Below are positions 18,090 through 26,497 of a DNA stretch of 64,000 nt, piece by piece. The position numbers and the translations under genes are program-made. The notes below the pieces were generated by a model. The model was given only the letters and a program-made list of their open reading frames with translations, was not told the DNA's origin and made no database searches. The stretch's first letter is position 1; each line of letters starts with the position of its first letter. Source of the DNA: SXOA01 sp046593355 (GTDB lineage: Bacteria > Planctomycetota > Planctomycetia > Pirellulales > Pirellulaceae); contig JBKJNY010000223.1 in NCBI GenBank assembly GCA_046593355.1, forward strand, positions 1 through 64,000, read 5' to 3'.

Positions 18090-18438
18090 GGCTAAAACCT
18101 AGTGCCAGTGCGGGTCACAGGTGGGTGGGTGCGATGGCCGGAAGGGTATATCCTCTGCCCTTGCCGCCTGCAAGTGACGCTACACACTACCCAAAGCGTA
18201 CCAATCCACAGGCGATGGGGCAAGGCAAGGATTCAACGAACCCGAAGCGCCAGCGAGGGCGGCCCTCCACTTTCCTCGCTTCCCCTCCCCCCGTAAACCA
18301 TGGCAGACGCGAGAGTTGCGGCCTCCAGCAATGTAGGCCGCCACTCCGTGGCGAGCCATCAGAGTGAGCGCGGAAGCGGGAAAAGCGTCTGTTGGCAATT
18401 CAGACTCAACACTGCTGGCTCGCGAGAGGACTCGCGGC
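18090..18438. repeat. Repeat-rich gap without a gene
   Basis: Holds an AACCCGAAGCGCCAGCGAGG unit (about 18237-18257; same family as the window start), and a GTAGGCCGCCACTCCGTGG / CGCGGCCTAC-type pair (about 18335-18440). No credible reading frame. Confidence 0.6.
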
Positions 18439-19032
18439 CTACTTTGAATACTTCCCTCTGGACTTGCGGGCCAGGCCGAGGGAGCAGAGGGCGTCCAAGA
18501 TGTCTTCGATCTGAGCCGGATTGCCGCGGAGGAATTGTTTGGCGAGGTCGGCGGGAGTGATGGGGGCGGAGATGGCGGAGATGGCGTCTTGAATGGCCTT
18601 GGTCCGCTGCGAGCGTTCTTTGGGCCAGGGCGTTTTGCTGGCCTTGGCCGTCTTGGGCTTCTTCGCGGGCTTGGCGTCCTCGTCTTTGGGGAGCGCGAGC
18701 TGGCCTTGCTTCTCCTGAGCACCCTGCGGGGCTTGAAACTCGGGGCGGAGCCAGCGGATGAGGCCGCGGGCTTCTTCGGCGGCCCGCTCGGCATTCAGGG
18801 CGACCAGCCGCTCCAGGATTTCCTCATCGCCCAGCGTGCTTGGCCAGCCATAGGCGGCAAAGACGGCCTGATCGAGGTCGTCGTGGATTTGCCGGAGGAC
18901 GCTGACGAGCCCCTGCTCGTGAATCAGCTTCTCCTTGTCCGAAAGCTCCTCCCCGGCGCGGAGTGTCACAGACGTAAGGGGCGTCGCAATTAAGCTACCG
19001 GCGTTGCGAATGGGCCTTCGACTCTCAAACAA
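18439..19032 (-). pseudogene. C-terminal remnant of a type IIG-like restriction-methyltransferase
   Basis: The frame encodes the C-terminus typical of class I SAM-dependent type IIG enzymes: LRAGEELSDKEKLIHEQGLV, LRQIHDDLDQAVFAAYGWP, RLVALNAERAAEEARGLIRW, LRPEFQAP, a Lys/Ala-rich linker and a winged-helix-like end (LAKQFLRGNPAQIEDILDALCSLG). It lacks the catalytic methyltransferase motifs, target-recognition domain and an N-terminus. True homology starts near 18985; the upstream codons overlap the adjacent cassette gene. The matching N-terminal part is at 20785-21555, so one gene has been split and its centre lost. Confidence 0.85.
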
Positions 19033-19409
19033 AGGCTAACCAGGAGGCGCTGCCGTTCAAGAGTATCGCTGTCTTTGTAGTTCTCAGCGTTGAGCTGCGG
19101 CAATTCAGCATGGCCCGGATCGTTTGCCTCTGGAACTGGTTCAAAAGCAATTCCATGCTGGCGAAGGTCTCCCGCACGGAGGACTGCCACGAAATAGGAT
19201 TTGCTAGGCCGTCCTTGCCCTGCTGCCTCGATTGCCTTGTACTTGGCGCGAGAAACCGACAGTCCACTAATATCCCGGTTCTTATTCGGAGCGAATGCCT
19301 GGTCGTTTAGTTCTCGCTTCACAGGGTCATAGAGCGGTGGCTTTGCAGATGCGGGAATTCGACGATACAAGAATTCGTCATCGGCAATGGGATCGAGTCC
19401 ATTGGACAC
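18990..19409 (-). CDS. Cassette gene C, unknown function
   Basis: A 139-residue protein, not recognised. Visible features: DEFLYRRIPASAK near the N-terminus, the block RDISGLSVSRAKYKAI, SKSYFVAVLRAGDLRQHGIAFEPVP, and a conserved-looking end SLCLRVEGPF. No membrane or signal segment, so probably cytoplasmic. It is the last gene of the three-gene cassette, 25 nt after gene B. GTG 19409 is the start. Its 3' end abuts the methyltransferase remnant. Base composition appears lower in GC than the flanking gene remnants, in line with separate origin. Confidence 0.7.
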   Translation of the reverse strand: MSNGLDPIADDEFLYRRIPASAKPPLYDPVKRELNDQAFAPNKNRDISGLSVSRAKYKAIEAAGQGRPSKSYFVAVLRAGDLRQHGIAFEPVPEANDPGHAELPQLNAENYKDSDTLERQRLLVSLCLRVEGPFATPVA

Positions 19410-19434
19410 GCGGAGGCCTCATCGGAATTCGCTT

Positions 19435-19860
19435 TCACATCTCAACCGGGCTTCGCTCGACAAGATGAGTACCTTCAAATCGCATGTACTCGACTGCCCC
19501 ATCGTCCCAGACGTGGACTACTTCAGACACATTACCTTCCCGACGTTCAAAGACAATGCCACCGTTTGGATCAGGCGCGACACTATCTGGCGCGGGAAAC
19601 CCCTTGTCCCTGAAGTTCTCCGCCCAATCCATTGCAAGGCGGATAATTGTTCCGCTGGGAGGGTCAATCCCATCGTCGTCGAGTTGACTCGGGTCGCGCA
19701 ACCACTCACTTAACGTCTCGTCAATGACGTGCTGCCACGCTTTCCGGGCCGCACCATCGTGCAATTCACCAAGAGTTACCGGTGTGACGGCATCGATTCC
19801 TGTAGGACTTTCCCGAAATCGCGTCGGAGTGATGTACGACCGAGGTTTAGTTGCCGGCAT
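19435..19860 (-). CDS. Cassette gene B, unknown function
   Basis: A 141-residue soluble protein, not recognised. It contains YITPTRFRESPTGIDAVTP, a helical centre (ARKAWQHVIDETLSEWL), and a C-terminal beta-rich end (GGIVFERREGNVSEVVHVWDDGAVEYMRFEGTHLVER). ATG 19860 overlaps the end of gene A by 14 nt, so the two are coupled. Confidence 0.7.
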   Translation of the reverse strand: MPATKPRSYITPTRFRESPTGIDAVTPVTLGELHDGAARKAWQHVIDETLSEWLRDPSQLDDDGIDPPSGTIIRLAMDWAENFRDKGFPAPDSVAPDPNGGIVFERREGNVSEVVHVWDDGAVEYMRFEGTHLVERSPVEM

Positions 19861-20695
19861 TTTTTAGTCCCCAGTGTTTGTTGGCGTCTCGACTCATAAG
19901 ACTCGCAAACGCCCGGACGATCGTTTCATGGCCCAAATCCAAGCCGTCAAGTATCGGTTGAATGCTGTCGTCCTTTGACTCTAACGGGCCGCGAGCCGTT
20001 AGCGTGAGCTGAATGATCTCTCGTTCATGTTGTTCTGGAACTGCCCGAAGAGCATGTTGCCATTCAATGTGAAGACGTCCGCGTTGTTCGGGTATGACGA
20101 AATGCCATTCTCCCTTGAAGTCTTCACCTTGAACGACCCCGTCAATGGTCGGAACGCCCTGAAGCGGAACAAAAAAAGTCCAATCGGCAACGGAATTCCA
20201 GACAGTTCCTTTCGGAACGTGGTTGATGTAGGTGACTTCCCACTGGTTAGGCTGAAAACGACCGACGGAAGCTTGCAAAGCGAAACTCCTGAACCGCTCA
20301 AGAGCTTCGACAAAACCTGCTCGGACAGCCTCATAACGGGGATAGTCTCTTCCTACCTCACCTAACCAATTGAAATGCAGACGGCCATTTTGGATCTGGA
20401 TCATGCGGTCGCCAGACCGGTTCTTGATTTGCGTTCGCCCTGGCGGCATCGGTGACAATTGAAATTGGAGACCTCTGGCCCATCTTTCTGCTTCGTTAAA
20501 GCGTTCGAACTGCGGCGGTAGATAGGGCGCATCAGCAACGGCAGGCCATTCAACCGGATCGAGAGTCTGCCAAAACGCTCCCAAATGCGCATTCGTGAAT
20601 CCGGGGAGCCGATCAAACTGAACGCCTAGAACCGTCTCCACGACGGGCGGATTGGCATAATCGGGCAATGGTGGATTGGCAGTGGTCAGAGACAT
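19847..20695 (-). CDS. TIGR04255 family protein (cassette gene A)
   Basis: A 282-residue protein with the TIGR04255 hallmark NPPVVETVLGVQFDRL at residues 13-28, and the later blocks RFNEAERWARGLQFQL, FNWLGEVGRDYPRYEAVRAGF and VTYINHVPKG. The family is of unknown biochemical role and is scattered among bacteria, often with a small partner gene. It heads the three-gene cassette; a possible promoter lies directly upstream. The family call is from motif recognition, moderately sure. Confidence 0.8.
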   Translation of the reverse strand: MSLTTANPPLPDYANPPVVETVLGVQFDRLPGFTNAHLGAFWQTLDPVEWPAVADAPYLPPQFERFNEAERWARGLQFQLSPMPPGRTQIKNRSGDRMIQIQNGRLHFNWLGEVGRDYPRYEAVRAGFVEALERFRSFALQASVGRFQPNQWEVTYINHVPKGTVWNSVADWTFFVPLQGVPTIDGVVQGEDFKGEWHFVIPEQRGRLHIEWQHALRAVPEQHEREIIQLTLTARGPLESKDDSIQPILDGLDLGHETIVRAFASLMSRDANKHWGLKNAGN

Positions 20696-20718
20696 GCAGG
20701 GCTCGCCCTTTTCTCCAT

Positions 20719-20746
20719 ACTATAGGGGTGTGCCTGCCGCCAGCAA
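20719..20746 (-). promoter_or_regulatory. Possible promoter of the TIGR04255 cassette
   Basis: Minus-strand TTGCTG (20746-20741) and TATAGT (20724-20719) with a 16-nt spacer lie 24 nt before the gene A start. It would give the cassette its own transcription independent of the disrupted host gene. Confidence 0.4.
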
Positions 20747-20784
20747 TTAGCCAGGAGCAGACCGGAAGATACCCTATTCGTATC

Positions 20785-21555
20785 TTACGTGCAATTGAGG
20801 CACTCGGTGCGAAAATCACGCCAAGGCAAGCGAATTTGACCGATCATTAGCTTGGCCAGCTCCGCCAGGCGCTGGGCCAGCTCGCGGGTGACCTTGGCAC
20901 TCTGGCGGCTGGGGTCGAGCGCGAGGGGGTCGGTCCAGACGGCGGCCAGGCGGGCGCGGATTTTCTCGTCCCGGAGGTCCGCCAGCTTGAGGCGGAACGA
21001 CTGCGGGTCCGGGAACATTACATACGCTTTGCCGGAGCGGGTGAATTCGCTGTACAGCTCGATGGAATGCCCCACGTCGACCACGATCAAAAACGGCGGC
21101 CACCCTTCGCCGGCAGGCAGGGCCTTGGCATAGGCTTCCGCCTGCCCGCGGGCTTTGACCATCGCGTCGTCCCAGCCCTTGGTCCCCCGGACGGCCGTCC
21201 CCTTCTTCTTGCCGGTCTTCTTGGCGGAAGGGGGTGCCAGGGCTCGCTCGGCCTTTTCTTCCGCCCGATCCTGGTCGCTTCCCTGCTTTGCTTCCAGGAC
21301 AAAACAGCCCCGTTTGTAGAGGTCGATGCGGCCCGTGGTCGTCGTGCCGTCCCCTTGATCAAACGTCACGTCCCGCTCGAACACGTAGGCGTTCTTCGCG
21401 GTGTCCGGCGTGGTGGGTTCCGGTTGTGGAACGCCCAAGAGGTCGCAAAGCTGCGTCAGAAACAGGGCGTAGTTCGCCCGCTCGGCCGCGCCGGAGGATT
21501 CCCAGCGGGAGATGAAGGCGTCAATAACGGCGGCTGGCTCTGAGGGCTGTTTCAC
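20785..21555 (-). pseudogene. N-terminal remnant of a type IIG-like restriction-methyltransferase
   Basis: Starting at GTG 21555, the frame has the N-terminal part of a class I type IIG enzyme: AVIDAFISRWESSGAAERANY, LFLTQLCDLLGVPQPEP, AYVFERDVTF, then RIDLYKRGCFVLEAKQGSD (a nuclease-like E-x-K stretch), AEAYAKALPAGEGWPPFLIV VDVGHSIELY, and LALDPSRQSAKVTRELAQRLAELAK. Homology ends there, and the last residues (RLPWRDFRTECLNCT) are novel. The methyltransferase core is missing. The C-terminal fragment at 18439 is the other end of the same gene. Confidence 0.85.
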
Positions 21556-21617
21556 GGAAAGGGCGCGTCTGGCGTGGCTCGCGGAGTGGAAGGACTTCCG
21601 CAAGTTATACCAGAGCG

Positions 21618-21669
21618 CTGGAGTTCCGCCTTCAGGCGGTTCTTAATACCGCCTGAAGGCGGGACTCCA
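21618..21669. repeat. REP-like inverted repeat, CCGCCTTCAGGCGG family
   Basis: Arms TGGAGTTCCGCCTTCAGGCGG (from 21619) and its near-complement to 21669 form a hairpin. A single arm recurs at 21915-21935. Confidence 0.8.
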
Positions 21670-22124
21670 ACGGGGGCAGGTATCTACGTACGAACGTACC
21701 CAAAGCGACAAAGTGCCCCCCAAGAAATTTCCGGAATTCTGGCCGCCGGGGGCTTGCATGTGCAAACTGGACAGGTGTATAATATACAGTGAGTGTCGGA
21801 AAGTTCTTTTGCGCTACATTTCATGAGAAGTGCCATGAGTGCGATGGGACTGGAGACTGAAGCCATTCCGCCAACCCTCGCTGTACTTGGGGTGAGTGTG
21901 TTGAGACTTGGGGACCGCCTGAAGGCGGGACTCCAGCGGGAAGATCTTTGAAAATCCGGTTGTGTAAAAGAGCGGCGGCAAGTGCCCGAGAGTTGGGCGG
22001 GAGCATGGGCTGCGCGAGGTCGGGCTGGAGAGATTTGAAATCTGAGATTTGAGATTTGAGACGGGAAAAAGAGCTTATAATTGCCGAAAGTTTTGGTGAA
22101 TCAAAAACGGCTCGATGAATCAAA

Positions 22125-22150
22125 CTTATGTCAAATCTATTTTACGTAAG
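22125..22150. repeat. 26-nt palindrome
   Basis: Begins CTTATGTCAAATC and ends TACGTAAG. Almost the same 26-nt palindrome is at 48567-48592. Possible protein-binding site or REP core. Confidence 0.7.
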
Positions 22151-22267
22151 ATATTTTCACGTAACGAGTTCGGCCAGGGAGCGTCGACGTAAGTCTGTGA
22201 AAAAAGAACTCGTGAATCGTGAATAATAGCACCCGCATGGGGGGTGGGAGTGTGCTTATCGCCCCAT

Positions 22268-22323
22268 AGTAGCCGGCACACTCCGTGTGCCGGCATGTCT
22301 GCTCACGGAGTGAGCGGACTACT
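22268..22323. repeat. Composite REPIN-like element, reverse orientation
   Basis: AGCCGGCACACTCCGTGTGC (start 22270) followed by GCTCACGGAGTGAGCGGACT (to about 22320). This is the element at 10579-10650 with its two halves in inverted order. Confidence 0.8.
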
Positions 22324-22327
22324 ATCC

Positions 22328-23095
22328 TTATCCCGTCATGCCGCCGTCGATGGTCAGTACCTGGCCGGTGATGTAGCAGGCGGCGGGGCTGGCGAGGAAG
22401 AGGACGCCGGTGGCGATGTCTTCGGGGAGGCCGACCCGCTTGGCGGGGATGCGTTTTTTCACCTCGTCCAGAATCACGTCTCCCAGGGCCTTGGTCATTT
22501 CGCTTTCGATGAAGCCGGGGCAGACGGCGTTGATGGTGACCTTCCGCCCGGCCAGCTCGCGGCTGAGGCTGCGTGTGAAGCCGATGAGGCCGGCTTTGGA
22601 GGCGGAGTAGTTGGTCTGGCCGGCGTTGCCCATGATGCCGCTGACGCTGGAGATGTTGATGATCCGGCCGTAGCGGGCCCGCATCATGTGGCGGGAGGCG
22701 GCCCGGGCGAACAGGAATGCCCCCCGCAGGTTGGTGTCGATGACCTCGTCCCACTGCTCGTCGGTCATCCGCGGCAGCAACGTGTCGCGGGTGACGCCGG
22801 CGTTGTTCACCAGGATGTCAATCTTCCCCCACTTCTCCGCCAGGTCGTCCATCAACTTGTCGACTGCCGCCCCGTCCTTCACATCCGTGGTAAACGCCTC
22901 TGCCTGTCCGCCAGCCGCGGTGATTATTCCCACCGTCTCCGCCAGCTTGGCCGCATTGCGAGCCAGGCACGCGACAGTTGCCCCGGCCTTGCCGAGCGCG
23001 ATGGCAATCGCCTTGCCCAGCCCCTGCGAGGCCCCCGTCACAACGGCAGTTTGTCCGGAGAGATCGACGCGGAGGGAATCGTAAGGAGAGGACAT
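22328..23095 (-). CDS. fabG: 3-oxoacyl-[ACP] reductase
   Basis: A 255-residue short-chain dehydrogenase that reduces 3-oxoacyl-ACP with NADPH in fatty acid synthesis. The Rossmann motif is TGASQGLG (20-27), NNAG (97-100), catalytic Ser150, Tyr163 and Lys167 in YSASKAG, plus ICPG-type NAVCPGFIESEM. C-terminus SPAACYITGQVLTIDGGM is typical of FabG. It lies downstream of fabD, 170 nt away with a repeat pair between them, and rpmF; acpP was not seen. Confidence 0.93.
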   Translation of the reverse strand: MSSPYDSLRVDLSGQTAVVTGASQGLGKAIAIALGKAGATVACLARNAAKLAETVGIITAAGGQAEAFTTDVKDGAAVDKLMDDLAEKWGKIDILVNNAGVTRDTLLPRMTDEQWDEVIDTNLRGAFLFARAASRHMMRARYGRIINISSVSGIMGNAGQTNYSASKAGLIGFTRSLSRELAGRKVTINAVCPGFIESEMTKALGDVILDEVKKRIPAKRVGLPEDIATGVLFLASPAACYITGQVLTIDGGMTG

Positions 23096-23134
23096 GGGGA
23101 GATGGTTTCGGGGCTAGGGACTCGATAGGAAACT

Positions 23135-23244
23135 CTCGTTCCCACGCTCTGCGTGGGAACGCACGTCTTCGCCGCTCCGCGGCTTCTTCCGGCAGGGACG
23201 CAGAGCGTCCGCACGAGCGTTCCCACGCAGAGCGTGGGAACGAG
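23135..23244. repeat. Paired CGTTCCCACGC repeats
   Basis: Two hairpins based on CGTTCCCACGC..GCGTGGGAACG (23135-23161 and 23218-23244) face each other in the fabD-fabG gap, with GACGCAGAGCGTCC between. Confidence 0.85.
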
Positions 23245-23264
23245 GATGGTTTTTCGTCATGGCT

Positions 23265-24191
23265 TTAGCACTCGACGCCTTCCGCCGCCGCCTTCCGCTC
23301 AATTCGTTTCAGCAGCCCGCGGAGCACCCGGCCAGGGCCGATTTCCCAATGCGGGCCATAGCCCTGGTTCAGCAGGTAGCGCTGCGAATCTTCCCAGCGG
23401 ACGGGGGAGACGAGTTGTTTCACGAGGAGCGAGCGGATTACTTCCGGGTCGCTATGCACCGCGGCATCGACGTTGCTGACCACCGGGATGCGCGGGCTAT
23501 TAAGCTTTACGACCGCTAATGCCGCTGCCAGGCGTTCGACGGCAGGCTGCATGATGGATGTATGGAACGCCCCGGCCACGGCAAGTGGAATGGTCTTCAT
23601 CGCCCCTGCTGCGGTGGCGAGTTCGGCGACCTTCGCGCAAGCCGCTCTGTGGCCGGAGACGACGATGTTACCGGGGCAGAGGTAGTTAGCGATTTGCAGC
23701 ACTTCCCCCGGACCGCGGGCCTGGCTGCACAGCTCCTCAATCTTGGCAGCTTCCATCCCCAGAATGCTCACCATGCCGCTCGGCACGGCATCCGCGGCAT
23801 CCTGCATCGCCCGGCCACGCAGCTGAACCACTTTCAGGCCATCTTCAAAGCTCATCACGCCGGCGAACACAAGAGCAGTGTATTCACCCAAGCTCAAGCC
23901 CGCCGTCGCCTGAGCCGAAGCAGCCACATCCGGCTGGTTCGCTTTCAGCCATTCCACCCCCGCCAGGCTGGTCACGAAGAGCGCCGGCTGGCTGTGAACG
24001 GTGGAATTTAGCTGCTCCGCCGGGCCTTCAAAGCAGAGCTTCGCCAGGTCGTACCCCAGAATCTGGTTCGCCTGGTCATACAAAGCCCGCGCCGCCGGCA
24101 GCGTCTCGGCTAGCCGCCGGCCCATGCCGACCACCTGCGCCCCCTGTCCCGGAAAAAGAAACGCTGGCCGGCTCAAGAGGGAGTCTCCCAA
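23265..24191 (-). CDS. fabD: Malonyl-CoA:ACP transacylase
   Basis: A 308-residue MCAT that loads malonate on ACP. Active-site Ser100 is in GLSLG (GHSLG in many homologues; Leu replaces His here), R126 is in LRGRAMQ, and H210 in VAGAFHTSIM. The oxyanion loop FPGQGAQ is at 13-19. The start is not certain: TTG 24191 gives the full frame, but TTG at 24176 has GGGAG 8 nt upstream and gives MSRPAFLFPGQG. rpmF ends 17 nt upstream. Confidence 0.93.
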   Translation of the reverse strand: MGDSLLSRPAFLFPGQGAQVVGMGRRLAETLPAARALYDQANQILGYDLAKLCFEGPAEQLNSTVHSQPALFVTSLAGVEWLKANQPDVAASAQATAGLSLGEYTALVFAGVMSFEDGLKVVQLRGRAMQDAADAVPSGMVSILGMEAAKIEELCSQARGPGEVLQIANYLCPGNIVVSGHRAACAKVAELATAAGAMKTIPLAVAGAFHTSIMQPAVERLAAALAVVKLNSPRIPVVSNVDAAVHSDPEVIRSLLVKQLVSPVRWEDSQRYLLNQGYGPHWEIGPGRVLRGLLKRIERKAAAEGVEC

Positions 24192-24208
24192 GAATGTTCA
24201 AAACGGTC

Positions 24209-24394
24209 CTACTTCGTCTCTTCCATCACCACCATCGTCCGCCCCATGTAATACCCGCAATTGGGGCAAACCACATGCTGCGGCACCGCGACGCTGCACT
24301 TGGGGCAATACGAAAGCTGCTTGGCCTTCTTGGCGTCGTGGGATCGGCGCTTATTGGTGCGGGAATTGGATTGACGGCGTTTGGGTACAGCCAT
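24209..24394 (-). CDS. rpmF: 50S ribosomal protein L32
   Basis: A 61-residue bL32 protein. Start AVPKRRQSNSRTNKRRSHD, and a zinc-ribbon of CPKC and CPNC pairs. ATG 24394 gives the standard N-terminus; the longer frame to 24418 is not needed. The rpmF-fabD-fabG order follows the common rpmF-plsX-fab arrangement with plsX and fabH missing. Confidence 0.95.
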   Translation of the reverse strand: MAVPKRRQSNSRTNKRRSHDAKKAKQLSYCPKCSVAVPQHVVCPNCGYYMGRTMVVMEETK

Positions 24395-24453
24395 GGCGAA
24401 CTCACTTGCTAGGGCCACTGGCCCAAACGGAACACGATTCTAAAAGACTGTCA

Positions 24454-24527
24454 AAAGGGGTCTGGCTCGGAGCCACGAACCGTTGCTGCTGGAGCAAAAA
24501 CGATGCGGCGACGTGCCTGACCCCTTT
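24454..24527. repeat. REP-like inverted repeat, AAAGGGGTC family
   Basis: Arms AAAGGGGTC and GACCCCTTT, with the same inner halves (TGGCTCGGAGC, ACGTGCCTGA) as the copy at 17531-17610. It lies between divergent rpmF and floA. Confidence 0.8.
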
Positions 24528-24698
24528 GGACAGGCTCTTGGGGAAACGGACCATCCTAAAAGTCAGGGAAAAACCTGTCAAGGAACCCATTTCCGCTGGT
24601 GATTGACATTTGCCCCGGCCTACGATACCAACGGGGGTACTTCTCCGGCTGATTCCGCAATTTTGCCATTCCGACAACCCCGGACAAAAGGGACTGCC

Positions 24699-25754
24699 AT
24701 GCACGGACTTCTGGCTCAAGACGGCCCCGGCCCACTGTTCATCATTACGCTCGTCGTCTTCGGCGTCGGCCTGATCATCTTCCTGATCATCGCCGCCATT
24801 CTGGCCAATTACTTCCGGCTCTGGATTCAGTCGTTCTTGACGGGCGCGGGAATCACGATCTTCGATCTCATCGGCATGACGTTCCGCAAGGTGAATAAGG
24901 ACGTCATCGTGAAGACCAAGATCATGTCCGTGCAGGCGGGGCTTACCGATCCGGAAATCACCAGCAAAGCCCTGGAAGCTCACTACCTGGCCGGCGGGAA
25001 CGTGCCGCTCGTCATTCGCTCGCTGATTATCGCCAACAAGGCCAAGACGATTAAACTCTCGTTCCGCGAAGCGACCGCCATTGACCTGGCCGGACGGAAT
25101 ATTCTGGAGGCCGTGCAAACCAGCGTCTATCCCAAGGTCATCGATTGCCCTCCCAAGAACGCCGGCAAAGACACGCTGGATGCTGTCGCTCGCAACGGCA
25201 TTCAGCTCAAGGTGAAGGCCCGCGTGACGGTGCGGGCGAACCTGCAACAGCTCATCGGCGGTGCCGGGGAGGAAACGATTATTGCCCGCGTCGGGGAAGG
25301 GATTGTGAGCGCCATCGGCACTTCGGACGATCACATGGAAGTGCTGGAGAATCCGGACCGCATCAGCAAAGCGGTGCTGGCTCGCCGGCTGGACTCGCAG
25401 ACCGCGTTTGAGATTGTGTCGATTGACATCGCCGACATTGACGTGGGTGAAAACGTCGGCGCTCGCCTGCGAGCGGACCAGGCCGAGGCGGATACTCGCG
25501 TCGCCCGCGCCCGGGCGGAAGGCCGCCGGTCCATGGCGGTCGCTGCCGAGCAGGAGCAGACCGCCAAAATCGAAGACAGTAAAGCTTTGCTGGTCGCTGC
25601 CGAAGCCGAAGTTCCCAGGGCGATGGCGGAGGCTTTCAACTCCGGGAAGCTGGGTATCATGGACTATTACAAGATGCGGAACGTGCAAGCCGACACCGAC
25701 ATGCGGCGGTCCATTGCCGCGTCCAGCACGGGAACGGCGCAGCTCAAGGCATAA
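24699..25754 (+). CDS. floA: Flotillin-like protein FloA
   Basis: A 351-residue membrane scaffold protein that organises functional membrane microdomains. It has an N-terminal hairpin-type hydrophobic segment (about 14-38, LFIITLVVFGVGLIIFLIIAAIL), then the FloA core including ITIFDLIGMTFRKVN, ARVTVRANLQQLIGGAGEET and the Ala/Glu-rich heptad-like tail (ARAEGRRSMAVAAEQEQTAK). It ends in RNVQADTDMRRSIA. ATG 24699 starts MHGLLAQDGPGP; the longer frame from 24603 is upstream leader. A Gln/Pro-rich protein gene follows 52 nt later. Confidence 0.9.
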   Translation: MHGLLAQDGPGPLFIITLVVFGVGLIIFLIIAAILANYFRLWIQSFLTGAGITIFDLIGMTFRKVNKDVIVKTKIMSVQAGLTDPEITSKALEAHYLAGGNVPLVIRSLIIANKAKTIKLSFREATAIDLAGRNILEAVQTSVYPKVIDCPPKNAGKDTLDAVARNGIQLKVKARVTVRANLQQLIGGAGEETIIARVGEGIVSAIGTSDDHMEVLENPDRISKAVLARRLDSQTAFEIVSIDIADIDVGENVGARLRADQAEADTRVARARAEGRRSMAVAAEQEQTAKIEDSKALLVAAEAEVPRAMAEAFNSGKLGIMDYYKMRNVQADTDMRRSIAASSTGTAQLKA

Positions 25755-25806
25755 CTGGGTGGCACGCCCACGGCTTTGCGTGGGCGTGTGTGGGAGAGGT
25801 CGCTCC

Positions 25807-26424
25807 ATGAACAACGAAGTCGAAGAATTCCTGCGTCGAGCGGCAGCGCGGCGAGCCCAAGTGGAAGCCCAAATGCGGGCGCAGGCCGAGGCCCGGGCCC
25901 GCGGCCAGCAGATGCCGCCGCCTCAACAGCAACACATTCCCGTTGCCTATTCCCCGCAACAGCCGCCTGTCGCGTACGGCCAGTCCCGCCCAGCGCCGCC
26001 GCGGATGACCGCCGCCTCGCAGTCACTTTCCCAGCAGCAGACTTACAGTTCCCCGTCGATGTCACAGACCGTGATGGCTGCCGAACTGGCGGAAAATAGC
26101 GATCGGGTGGCGGCCTCCGTGGCTGCCAATCTCCGCGGCGCGGAGCAGATTTCCCAGCAAACCGCTCATCTATCGGCCCGTGTGGATGTCGCCGACGACG
26201 AGATGGACGCCCGGCTGCATCAGACGTTCGATCATCAGGTGGGGCGTCTTCGCAAGACCACGGAAGCCACGCCGAATGTCTCCCGCCAGGACTCCAACGC
26301 CGTCGCCGCCACGGTGACTCAGGCCACGGTCCTCGGCATCGCCCACATGCTGCAATCGCCGGAGAACATCCGCAGCGCGATTATCTTGAACGAAGTATTC
26401 AACCGGCCCGTGGACCGCTGGTAA
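25807..26424 (+). CDS. Gln/Pro-rich protein downstream of floA
   Basis: A 205-residue protein with an Ala/Arg-rich helical N-terminus (VEEFLRRAAARRAQVEAQMRAQ), a Pro/Gln/Tyr-rich stretch (about 35-90, QQQHIPVAYSPQQPPVAYG) and a helical C-terminal half (AELAENSDRVAASVAANLRGA...ATVLGIAHMLQSPENIRSAIIL). No signal peptide. It likely associates with FloA (inference from the 52-nt spacing). ATG 25807 has GAGAGG 7-12 nt upstream. Confidence 0.75.
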   Translation: MNNEVEEFLRRAAARRAQVEAQMRAQAEARARGQQMPPPQQQHIPVAYSPQQPPVAYGQSRPAPPRMTAASQSLSQQQTYSSPSMSQTVMAAELAENSDRVAASVAANLRGAEQISQQTAHLSARVDVADDEMDARLHQTFDHQVGRLRKTTEATPNVSRQDSNAVAATVTQATVLGIAHMLQSPENIRSAIILNEVFNRPVDRW

Positions 26425-26497
26425 TCGCCGGCACTGTCTCCCGCTGCCATTTCGTCTCAAATCTCAAATCTCAGATTTCAAATCTGCGTTCCGCACC

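Larger units (their letters stand above)
21604..22327. other. Repeat-rich intergenic region
   Basis: About 720 nt without a credible gene. It holds the CCGCCTTCAGGCGG repeats (21618-21669 and a single arm at 21915-21935), an AT-rich GATTTGAGATTT run (22031-22064), a near-perfect 26-nt palindrome (22125-22150), a CGACGTAAGTC arm (22185-22195) and a REPIN-like pair (22268-22323). Confidence 0.7.

Noticed and set aside
24402..25814. A 470-codon minus-strand frame
   Set aside because: Antisense to floA.
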